A stretch of 64,000 nucleotides of DNA from Flavobacteriales bacterium UBA2306 (lineage in GTDB: Bacteria; Bacteroidota; Bacteroidia; Flavobacteriales; Weeksellaceae), in contig DDVS01000002.1 in NCBI GenBank assembly GCA_002345565.1, positions 355,605 to 419,604 of the forward strand, written 5' to 3'. Shown here in pieces: positions 18,065 to 25,214 of the stretch. A program made the position numbers and the translations under genes. Below the pieces are notes generated by a model, which saw only the letters and a list, made by a program, of their open reading frames with translations, had not been told where the DNA came from and did no database searches. Each line of letters begins with the position of its first letter. Position 1 is the first letter of the stretch.

Positions 18065-18072
18065 TATATTTG
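18065..18072 (+). promoter_or_regulatory. -7 box for the first T9SS cargo gene
   Basis: TATATTTG is a full match to TAnnTTTG, 38 bp upstream of the ATG at 18110. No clear -33 TTG is present. Confidence 0.5.
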
Positions 18073-18109
18073 CCTCAGAAGAAACAAAACAATTTTAAAC
18101 TTTTATATT

Positions 18110-18877
18110 ATGAAAAAATTTTATTCTTTATTAGCTGTAGTAGCTATGACAGCAACAGTGAATGCACAAAGTGAAAATATTGGAACAGGAGCTACCGGTA
18201 ATCCATCAGTAGCAACATATACAAACTATCAGAATAGTGGGACTTGGACTTTTGCAGGAACAGCAGATATTAGAACTACAACGCCAAGTACAACTTACAA
18301 TGGAGCAAGTGGAGGAAATAATGTATTCTTTGCAGCAGCTGGAGGAAGAACATTTACTATCAGTGGAATCAACACTTCTGCATTAAGTACTGTAGGATTT
18401 AGCTTTGGATGGTTAACAACTACTGCTACTGCAGCTATTACCGTAGAATATTCTACTGACGGTACAAATTTCACAGCAATTACGGTTCCTGTGAATGCAA
18501 CAGCAAATAGCTGGAATCTAAAAACATTTGATGGAATTCTTCCTAAATCATCTAGTCTTGTATTAAGATTCACGGCACCTGCTACAGGAAGTGGTATGAG
18601 ATTAGACGATATTGTTATTTCTGAAAAAGCTACTATGGCAGTTGTAGATGCTACAAAAGGAAAAGCTACATTGGTTAAAAACACCATCGTTTCAAACGAG
18701 CTAATCTTTGGAGCTGCTGCAAAAGTATATGTTTACAATACAGCTGGTCAAGTTGTAAAAGCAGCTGAGGTTGCAGAAAACGGTAGATTAGACGTTTCTT
18801 CTCTTGCAAAAGGAACTTATGTGGTAACAGGTATTGTTAACGGACAAACGGTTTCTCAGAAAATCATCAAAAAATAA
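18110..18877 (+). CDS. Secreted T9SS cargo protein A
   Basis: A 255-aa protein with an N-terminal signal peptide (KKFYSLLAVVAMTATVNAQ), a beta-rich middle (Thr/Ala/Ser-rich, jelly-roll-like, with MRLDDIVISE near 165) and a C-terminal type A sorting domain. The sorting domain has AKVYVYNTAGQVVKAAEV, LDVSSLAKGTYVV and the final GQTVSQKIIKK. Such domains send proteins through the type IX secretion system to the cell surface. A paralogous tail is found in the next gene. A strong terminator follows at 18906. Confidence 0.88.
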   Translation: MKKFYSLLAVVAMTATVNAQSENIGTGATGNPSVATYTNYQNSGTWTFAGTADIRTTTPSTTYNGASGGNNVFFAAAGGRTFTISGINTSALSTVGFSFGWLTTTATAAITVEYSTDGTNFTAITVPVNATANSWNLKTFDGILPKSSSLVLRFTAPATGSGMRLDDIVISEKATMAVVDATKGKATLVKNTIVSNELIFGAAAKVYVYNTAGQVVKAAEVAENGRLDVSSLAKGTYVVTGIVNGQTVSQKIIKK

Positions 18878-18905
18878 CATTTTGTGAATTTGGAACAAAA
18901 AAAGG

Positions 18906-18935
18906 AGCCAGTGTTTTTTAACACTGGCTTTTTTA
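18906..18935 (+). terminator. Intrinsic terminator after T9SS cargo A
   Basis: AGCCAGTGTT and AACACTGGCT arms with a short A/T loop, followed by a T-run. Confidence 0.85.
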
Positions 18936-18976
18936 TGATTTAAAACATGCTTAACATTTATTTATTCTTAGATGTT

Positions 18977-18984
18977 TACCTTTG
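18977..18984 (+). promoter_or_regulatory. -7 box upstream of the second T9SS cargo gene
   Basis: TACCTTTG matches TAnnTTTG. If used, the leader to the ATG at 19182 would be nearly 190 bases and would contain the small open frame at 19010-19084. Confidence 0.45.
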
Positions 18985-19009
18985 TGGTACAAAAAAAGGG
19001 AAACTTTTT

Positions 19010-19084
19010 ATGGATGTAAAAGTGTTAATTATCGAGGGTTATAATCTTCCATCCTGGATAAAATGTGAACTTAGCATTGCATAA
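19010..19084 (+). CDS. Possible 24-residue leader peptide
   Basis: An open frame from ATG to TAA reading MDVKVLIIEGYNLPSWIKCE then LSIA. It starts about 26 bp after a -7 box and sits inside the long leader of the second T9SS cargo gene. A purine-rich AAAAAAAGGGAAA run precedes it. It may be a real small protein, a leader peptide, or the remains of a longer gene. I cannot tell which from sequence alone. The 18878-19181 gap otherwise holds only the terminator and this leader. Confidence 0.3.
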   Translation: MDVKVLIIEGYNLPSWIKCELSIA

Positions 19085-19181
19085 GTGTTAAAAAACAAAC
19101 AAAATTTTGAGAAATACATTTTTTTATTATCTTAGCATCCCTTATCAAAACAAAAAAAATAATTTTTTAAACTTTAATAAA

Positions 19182-19952
19182 ATGAAAAAAATCTTTACAA
19201 TTTTAAGCATCGCTGCTGTGTCTTTAGTGTCAGCTCAAAACTTGTTAACTAACCCTGGTTTTGAAACTGGTGCTTTAACACCTTGGGCAAAAGGAACAAC
19301 GGCTTCTTACACTGAGCCTGCTTTACAAAATTCAGGAGCTCACGGTGGAACTTACGCTGTTGGTTATTCTGCAGCTACTGCCACAACAGGTTTTTACCAA
19401 AATGTTACTAATATTGTAGCAGGTACTTCTTACACAATTTCTTTCTGGTATAAATCCGCTGGTGATGATACAGATTCAAGATTGTGGGCTATTTATAAAG
19501 ATACTGCCGGAGCAGCGGTTTATACAACTGCAGATGCAACTACTGACACATTTAGAACTAATAATGGTTATTTACCTTCAGCTGCTACTTGGACTCAATA
19601 TACAGCTACAATGCCTGCAGGAACAGGTGTAACTAATTTAGATGTTGCAGTTAGAGTTTATACAGGTGGAACAGCTTCTTTTGATGACTTTACTTTAAGT
19701 GCTGGTCCTTTAGCTGTTACAGATTTTTCAAAAGATAAATTCAGCTTAGTTAAAAACACTGTAGTTGGAGAGTCTATTTCTTTTGCTAAAAATGCAGATA
19801 TCCAAATCATCAACGCTGCTGGTCAGGTCGTAAAAACTGCTAAAGTAACAGAAGGTTCTACGCTTAACGTTTCTTCTTTGGCTAAAGGTGTTTACATCGT
19901 TACAGGTTCTGTAAACGGAGAAGCTGTTTCTCAGAAAATTGTTAAAAACTAA
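19182..19952 (+). CDS. Secreted T9SS cargo protein B with carbohydrate-binding-like domain
   Basis: A 256-aa protein; I start it at ATG 19182 (MKKIFTILSIAAVSLVSAQ, a clean signal peptide) rather than 25 codons upstream. The middle (LLTNPGFETGALTPWAKGT, then YTISFWYKSAGDDTDSR and FDDFTLS) is the jelly-roll pattern of CBM4/9-like domains. The C-terminus is a T9SS type A sorting domain (QIINAAGQVVKTAKV, LNVSSLAKGVYIVTG, SQKIVKN), close to that of the preceding gene. The two probably arose by duplication of the sorting domain. Confidence 0.87.
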   Translation: MKKIFTILSIAAVSLVSAQNLLTNPGFETGALTPWAKGTTASYTEPALQNSGAHGGTYAVGYSAATATTGFYQNVTNIVAGTSYTISFWYKSAGDDTDSRLWAIYKDTAGAAVYTTADATTDTFRTNNGYLPSAATWTQYTATMPAGTGVTNLDVAVRVYTGGTASFDDFTLSAGPLAVTDFSKDKFSLVKNTVVGESISFAKNADIQIINAAGQVVKTAKVTEGSTLNVSSLAKGVYIVTGSVNGEAVSQKIVKN

Positions 19953-19976
19953 TTTTTAGTTTTAATTAAAATAGAG

Positions 19977-20007
19977 AAGACTTCCATTTTTTGGAAGTCT
20001 TTTTTTG
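19977..20007. terminator. Bidirectional intrinsic terminator
   Basis: AAGACTTCCA and TGGAAGTCTT arms around five T bases, with a T-run after. It lies between the convergent T9SS cargo B and M1-like genes. Confidence 0.85.
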
Positions 20008-20009
20008 TT

Positions 20010-22826
20010 CTAATAAACCCCGCGTCTTAAATTATTAACCAAAGCGCCAAGATTGAGAACAAGAGTGTATCTTATCCTGTAACCATAATCTTTGAAGCCA
20101 GGCTCAAATCCTAAGCTGGAAGCAATGGGGAAATAAACCTCCAGAAAGTCAGGAATCACCTTTACTTTTACGCCAGAATCCCAAATCGCATGCGTCGCCT
20201 TGTTTTTATTCTTGTAAATTCCTGCATCTGCATAAAGATTGAACCATTTCCAAAGATGAGAATCTACATTAATACTGGTGATAAATTGATTGACAGACGT
20301 ATTAAACATCGATTTGAAACCGCCTTCTGCCAAGATAAACTGTTGCGCCAAGATGCCAGACGTAGCACTTTGCCCCAATAGTCCATACGAAAAAGAATAA
20401 TTGGAAACACGAGACAATCCATAATTAAACAACGCATTTTTAGTCTCATTATTAATGAAATATCCCGCAAACCATCGGAAACTGATCTTCTTATCCTTCG
20501 CATATTCCCAGCGGTAAAAAGCTTCCGCCGAAATTTTCTGGAAATCCTCCATCCATTGCAGATTAGTAGAGATATATTTTTCGTGGATCAGGCGGTTGTC
20601 GGAATAAGAATAGCCTATATTCCACAGGTTGTATTTGGAATACATATTATTCTGTATCATCTCCGGCGTTAATTCCCGGTCATAATAATTGTAAGAAAAA
20701 TAGAGACTTCTTCCAATAGCACTTCTCGGGTTTTTGGTAAAATTGAGCGATGTAGAAGCTCCAAAACGTTTATAAGCCAAATTGGTGTTATAATGAAAAT
20801 AGGAACCGGATACGGCAAAATTCCAACTTCTGAAAAAACTTTCCGGAGGCATAATGGAGTAACCCAAAGCTCCGGAACCTGTCAGTTTTCCAGTTCCGGT
20901 ACTATAATAAGGCGTGAAGGAGTAGTCCAACTTTTGATCAAAAATCCCTTGGTTTTTAAAATTTAAGCCCAATAGAATTTGGTCATACGCATTAAAAGTT
21001 AACCTTGGCGTTAGAAAAATCTCATTATATTCTGGGTTTTGCACATCTTTCACCAGTTTAAATTTGATCTTTTTTGTATTGGCAAAAAGGCCTTTTGTGT
21101 AGATGTAATTATCCCGAAAATTAGTCTCCGGGAACGCATAATTATCATTCAAAACCATTTTGTAGACCTCTTCTTTTGGGATTAAAACAGAATCTTTCTT
21201 CAAGGAATCAGCATCTTTCCAATAGAGTTTTTTTTCTTCTGCTTTATTCTCGGATTCTATTTTCAGCGGAATGCCAGACTTTTGATTCTTCTTGATATTA
21301 ACAAGGTAATTTTGCTGTTGTACTTTGATGTTTTTCAGGTTAAAATTAATTCTGTGCTTTTCCTGCATCATTGGATGGAGAAACCCGGATTTGTTCTGGC
21401 TGTATTGTTCCAGATTTTCAAGAAATACTTTACCGCTTGTCCTGGCTTGATAATTTGAAGTTAAATAATGCTTAAGAAAAAAATCAAAAGCGCCAGCACC
21501 TTGGTATTCCGAGATATAATTCAAAAGATTACCCATTTCAAATTGACTGATAGCCGTAGTATTAAAATTACTCAACAAGTGAAAAGGCGTTTCTATTTTC
21601 TGATCCAGATTCTGGGTGTAAATATAATGATAAGCCAGTCCATAGCGTTCTGTTAATTTTAATTTTGAAGCATAAAACAACTTCAAGGGTTTGATTCCAA
21701 ACAAATTGGCATTATCCGGAAGGTTGCCCAGAAGTTGATGATTCGGATAGAAATTTTTAAGATATTGGATTTCGAGATAAGACTTCAAACCATTTTTCAG
21801 CCAATGGTCATTCGTTTTATTGGTGATGAAATAATCGTCCATAATCTTTTTAGAAACCACGCTAAAATAATCCAGATCTGTCTTTTCATAATCTGTAAAT
21901 AATTGGTATTTGAATTTCCAGAATTTAATATCATCAATTCCAATAAACTCTTCTTTATTCAGGAATTTCTGAGTGATAAAAAGCTTATTTGGAAGATTTC
22001 CGATTCTTTCTTTGATAAATTTGAGATGCGTTGGCAAGAGAAAACCTAAAGTCTGTCTTTGATATTCGGTAATCTGATAAGCTAATTGAACATTAATTTG
22101 TTGTCCATCAATATTGAGTGCAAATTCTGGGTAAATTTCTCTGGCTAACTGAAATTCCGGATCATTGATGGAGACACCTTCAAACTGGAAATCAGAAGTT
22201 TGATGAAGGTTAGAATAGATTTTCCAATTTTTAGGCGCTTTAAAATCCACTTTCCAAAAAGAACCTGCGTTGGCTGTTTCTTCTGTGTCTCGATAAAATG
22301 AATTACTCTGATTTTCGATCTCATAAGTTTCCGGAACCAGGAAAAAATATTTTAAAACAATCTTGTCCGCATCCACGCCGTAACCAGTAAAATGGGAGTC
22401 AGGAAGCAAAATCTGATATTTTAAATTAAGTCTGATGCTTTTTCCGGATTCCAAAGGTTCGGAAAGTGGAATAAAGATGTTTTCCTGAGTTTTATTAAGG
22501 ATTTCCGAAGATGTGTTTCCGTAAGAATACTGGAGACTTTCCAATTTTCCCAATTGGCTGTCTTTAGCAAAGTAAAGGTCTTTTTTGCGGTCTTCAAGTT
22601 TACGTTTTAATAAAGGTGTTCTTCTTTTTTGATAAGCCGCAACCCAATTCAAAAGTTTAATTTGATTGATGGATTTCTGATGTGGATTATGATAAATTAA
22701 AGTCTGTTCAACAGAAATTAATTTTTTGTCGTCATTCAATTTGACTTTCAGCATAATGCTGTCTTGCTGAGCCTTTGCCCAGAAATTCGTCAACAATAAA
22801 ACCAAACACAAAAAAAATTGCTTCAT
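20010..22826 (-). CDS. M1-aminopeptidase-like protein fused to a beta-barrel, zinc site lost
   Basis: A 938-aa protein with a signal peptide (MKQFFLCLVLLLTNFWAKAQ). The N-terminal 500 residues follow the M1 peptidase layout (YHNPHQKSINQIKLLNWVAAY, then a beta-domain, then a helical part). The place where HExxH should be reads YFSVVSKKIMDDYF (about 318-332), and the WLNEGL motif reads WLKNGLKSYLE (about 342). Zinc ligands are therefore missing. From about residue 600 the sequence becomes strand-rich and ends in a barrel-like C-terminus. I infer an envelope pseudo-peptidase. I chose the ATG at 22824-22826 over a preceding TTG. Confidence 0.7.
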   Translation of the reverse strand: MKQFFLCLVLLLTNFWAKAQQDSIMLKVKLNDDKKLISVEQTLIYHNPHQKSINQIKLLNWVAAYQKRRTPLLKRKLEDRKKDLYFAKDSQLGKLESLQYSYGNTSSEILNKTQENIFIPLSEPLESGKSIRLNLKYQILLPDSHFTGYGVDADKIVLKYFFLVPETYEIENQSNSFYRDTEETANAGSFWKVDFKAPKNWKIYSNLHQTSDFQFEGVSINDPEFQLAREIYPEFALNIDGQQINVQLAYQITEYQRQTLGFLLPTHLKFIKERIGNLPNKLFITQKFLNKEEFIGIDDIKFWKFKYQLFTDYEKTDLDYFSVVSKKIMDDYFITNKTNDHWLKNGLKSYLEIQYLKNFYPNHQLLGNLPDNANLFGIKPLKLFYASKLKLTERYGLAYHYIYTQNLDQKIETPFHLLSNFNTTAISQFEMGNLLNYISEYQGAGAFDFFLKHYLTSNYQARTSGKVFLENLEQYSQNKSGFLHPMMQEKHRINFNLKNIKVQQQNYLVNIKKNQKSGIPLKIESENKAEEKKLYWKDADSLKKDSVLIPKEEVYKMVLNDNYAFPETNFRDNYIYTKGLFANTKKIKFKLVKDVQNPEYNEIFLTPRLTFNAYDQILLGLNFKNQGIFDQKLDYSFTPYYSTGTGKLTGSGALGYSIMPPESFFRSWNFAVSGSYFHYNTNLAYKRFGASTSLNFTKNPRSAIGRSLYFSYNYYDRELTPEMIQNNMYSKYNLWNIGYSYSDNRLIHEKYISTNLQWMEDFQKISAEAFYRWEYAKDKKISFRWFAGYFINNETKNALFNYGLSRVSNYSFSYGLLGQSATSGILAQQFILAEGGFKSMFNTSVNQFITSINVDSHLWKWFNLYADAGIYKNKNKATHAIWDSGVKVKVIPDFLEVYFPIASSLGFEPGFKDYGYRIRYTLVLNLGALVNNLRRGVY

Positions 22827-22928
22827 CAAAATTAATCAGTAATTAAAACTACTAATTTTTCACTAAATTAATAAGATATGTTTTATAAAAAAGGAAAAAA
22901 TCTGACGATTTTTGAAATATTTATTGGT

Positions 22929-22953
22929 CTTCGAGAGCCTCAGACTGACAATG
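22929..22953. repeat. CTTCGA/CTCAG dispersed repeat, partial copy
   Basis: Reads CTTCGAGAGCCTCAGACTGA and continues ACAATG. Its right half is identical to the left arm of the palindrome at 24481. A related copy occurs at 60396. Confidence 0.7.
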
Positions 22954-22990
22954 TTGAATATTGTTGAAAACTTCGGACTGATAAAATGAA

Positions 22991-23025
22991 AAACCCTTTC
23001 TGAGTTCAAAACTCTGAAAGGGTTT
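22991..23025 (-). terminator. Intrinsic terminator for the UMP synthase gene
   Basis: AAACCCTTTCTGAGTT and the near-complementary AACTCTGAAAGGGTTT, followed on the minus strand by a T-run. The arms closely resemble the terminator at 32944. Confidence 0.8.
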
Positions 23026-23031
23026 CCAAAA

Positions 23032-23066
23032 TACTTTATACTTTGTACAATTTACAATGTACTTTG
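23032..23066. repeat. 7-bp array overlapping the 3' end of the UMP synthase gene
   Basis: Five units in 7-bp register (TACTTTA, TACTTTG, TACAATT, TACAATG, TACTTTG). The UMP synthase stop codon (23052-23054) and its last four codons lie inside the array. The unit type is shared with the nuoD-nuoE spacer. Confidence 0.85.
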
Positions 23067-24410
23067 ATACGCTTTCCAGCCTTCGGTTTTATAACGAAGA
23101 GCTTCCAATTCCGGTTCGTCTGATTTATAGATTCCGCGTCCAACGATGATAAAGTCTGTTCCGTAATTCTTAATCACGTGTTCCGGAGAATTGTATTGTT
23201 GGCCTTTGTCGTCACCACTTGTTCCCAAATTAACACCAGGAGTGAACAACAAAAGCTGGTCAGAAACTGCATTTTGAGCTACACAACCAATAATGCTTGG
23301 ATGATTTTCTATGACTTTCATTGCTTCTTCACGGTAATGAGAATCTGTCAAAGTGCCTTGAGAAGACATTCCCAAAATCGCCACCACACCAACATTCATA
23401 AAGCAATCCAAACTTTTGCTCCCGCCAATCACGTGAGAGGTTACCAAATCTGCCCAGTTTGAAATTTTATAAGTTCCGTAAGAAAATTGCAATTCCTGAG
23501 TGTTTCCAATATCCGCAAATTTTCGGTCTTCCATCAAAAGGAAGTTATGTTTCATTGCCAAATCTTTCAACGGAAGAATCGTTTCATCAGCATCGAAATC
23601 ATTCAGAATATCAATGTGAGTTTTCAATGCTACGATGTGAGGTCCAACAAAATCAGCGAAATCCAATAATTCTTTTGTGGTAATAAAATCTGCCGAAGCA
23701 ATCAGGTTTGATTTTTTCTCAATAGCAATTTCAAGAATTTTTTTAGCGAAAGAATGTTCAGCAACTTCCAATTTCTGCTGGTAAGACAGACGTTTTTTCT
23801 CTTCGAAAACCACTTGATTTCCGTTCACAAAATCTCTGATTCTAGTTACTTCTTCGTCATCGATATAATTTACTTCTCTCAGAATTTCCACAACTTCAGA
23901 AATGTTGAAAAGCGAATGAACTTTGTAACCTTTCGCTTCTAGTTTTTCTTTTCCGCCTTGTTGTCTGTCTAGAACTACAACAATGTCCGAAACTTTGATG
24001 CCTTCGTTTTCAACTTCATCAATTGTTTCAACCAAAGATTTTCCGGACGTGATGACGTCTTCTACCAAAAGACAGTTTTGTCCTTTTTCGTAGATGCCTT
24101 CAATTAATTTTTTTGTTCCGTAAGATTTTGCTTCTTTTCTTTTGATAATCAACGGAAGGTAACTTTCCAATGACATTGCAGTTGCCATCGGAAGTGCCGC
24201 ATAAGGAACGCCACAGATGATATCAAAATTATCCAAAGGAAGCATTTCCAAAAGATAATTGGCTAGTTTTTTCAGGATTTTAGGGTCAGAAGCGAGTGGT
24301 CGCAAATCAACATAAAACGGACTTTCGATCCCGCTTTTCAGTGTGAAACGCCCAAACTTGATTATCCCGAGTTTGTAACACTCGAGGAAGAATTCTTTTT
24401 TACTTTCCAT
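23052..24410 (-). CDS. Bifunctional UMP synthase (orotate phosphoribosyltransferase - OMP decarboxylase)
   Basis: A 452-aa fusion catalysing the last two steps of UMP synthesis. Residues 1-200 are the orotate phosphoribosyltransferase domain (PRPP loop LLVEDVITSGKSLVETI near 113). Residues about 210-452 are OMP decarboxylase, with the DRKFADIGNT catalytic loop near 295, then LFTPGVNLG, GQQYNSPEHV and FIIVGRGI. The domain order and the decarboxylase sequence follow the eukaryotic (human UMPS, yeast Ura3) type rather than the usual separate bacterial pyrE and pyrF. The last residues (QSTL) and the stop are read from a 7-bp repeat array. A possible -7 box TAAATTTG lies at 24431-24438. Confidence 0.93.
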   Translation of the reverse strand: MESKKEFFLECYKLGIIKFGRFTLKSGIESPFYVDLRPLASDPKILKKLANYLLEMLPLDNFDIICGVPYAALPMATAMSLESYLPLIIKRKEAKSYGTKKLIEGIYEKGQNCLLVEDVITSGKSLVETIDEVENEGIKVSDIVVVLDRQQGGKEKLEAKGYKVHSLFNISEVVEILREVNYIDDEEVTRIRDFVNGNQVVFEEKKRLSYQQKLEVAEHSFAKKILEIAIEKKSNLIASADFITTKELLDFADFVGPHIVALKTHIDILNDFDADETILPLKDLAMKHNFLLMEDRKFADIGNTQELQFSYGTYKISNWADLVTSHVIGGSKSLDCFMNVGVVAILGMSSQGTLTDSHYREEAMKVIENHPSIIGCVAQNAVSDQLLLFTPGVNLGTSGDDKGQQYNSPEHVIKNYGTDFIIVGRGIYKSDEPELEALRYKTEGWKAYQSTL

Positions 24411-24430
24411 TGACTTTCTTTAGATTTCTA

Positions 24431-24438
24431 CAAATTTA
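24431..24438 (-). promoter_or_regulatory. -7 box for the UMP synthase gene
   Basis: TAAATTTG on the minus strand, 21 bp upstream of the start codon. The nearest TTG is 26 bp away, slightly too far for the consensus. Confidence 0.4.
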
Positions 24439-24480
24439 AGGCGAATTTTTCAGACAGAAAAAATCAACTAATAATAAAGT

Positions 24481-24549
24481 CTTCGACTCCGCTCAGACTG
24501 ACAATGTTTTAATAATATTCATTAGATGTCACACTGAGCGGGGTCGAAG
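24481..24549. repeat. Imperfect palindromic repeat (CTTCGACTCCGCTCAG family)
   Basis: Two 23-base arms (24481-24503 and 24527-24549) with three mismatches and a 23-base loop. The right arm contains CACTGAGCGGGGTCGAAG. It fills the space between the UMP synthase and tag genes. Related pieces occur at 22929 and 60396. Confidence 0.85.
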
Positions 24550-24558
24550 TGTCTAACA

Positions 24559-25113
24559 TTATTTAACTTCTCTCCATTTCGGATTCGTAGCAAAAATCTT
24601 TTCATTGATTTCACAACTGTCAGAATGGGCACCTTTCAAAAAACCAATGCTCATCAGAAACTCGCCGACAATCTCTCCACCTGTGAATCTGAATGTTTTC
24701 TTGAATAGTTTCACCCATTCGTCTTTTGTTTTTGGATGATGATGTTCCAGCCAATTTTCGAAAGAACCAAATTCTTTTTTCAGTTCCAAAATGGTTTTTG
24801 CATTTTCAATTGCGGCGTTTACTTTTAGTTTGTTTCGGATAATTCCCGGGTCTGATAATAATCTTTCGCGGTCTTTTTCAGTATAACCAGCAATTTTTTC
24901 AATACTAAAATTACTGTAAGCTTTTCGGAAAGATTCTTCCTTTTTCAGAATCGTTTCCCAGCTCAATCCAGCTTGATTGATTTCCATAAGCAGCCTTCCA
25001 AACAATTCATCATCATTATGAATAGGGAAACCGTAATGATTATCGTGGTAGTTTTTGTGCAATGCTTTTCTTTCTTCAGCCTGCATTGTTTCTATAGCTT
25101 CGCAATATGACAT
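24559..25113 (-). CDS. DNA-3-methyladenine glycosylase I
   Basis: A 184-aa Tag-family base-excision enzyme that removes 3-methyladenine. Visible: the N-terminal zinc-ligand Cys (SYCEAI), the YHDNHYGFP block, LLMEINQAGLSWETILKK (about 45-60), and the C-terminal zinc ligands in GAHSDSCEI. The length fits the family. The usual Trp after the first Cys is not conserved here (CEAI in place of CxW), so this is a divergent member. It lies between a palindromic repeat and the divergent serine hydrolase gene. Confidence 0.87.
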   Translation of the reverse strand: MSYCEAIETMQAEERKALHKNYHDNHYGFPIHNDDELFGRLLMEINQAGLSWETILKKEESFRKAYSNFSIEKIAGYTEKDRERLLSDPGIIRNKLKVNAAIENAKTILELKKEFGSFENWLEHHHPKTKDEWVKLFKKTFRFTGGEIVGEFLMSIGFLKGAHSDSCEINEKIFATNPKWREVK

Positions 25114-25214
25114 TGTATTTTGTTATTAAATTTGAAATGTAAAGATAATTAACCCATAATCATTCGCAATTAAAATTTACAAATTCCTATCTTAGCCTAA
25201 ATTCTAATTTAAAA

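Noticed and set aside
22827..22834. TAATTTTG as promoter of the M1-like gene
   Set aside because: It directly abuts the start codon, leaving no room for a transcription start upstream of it.
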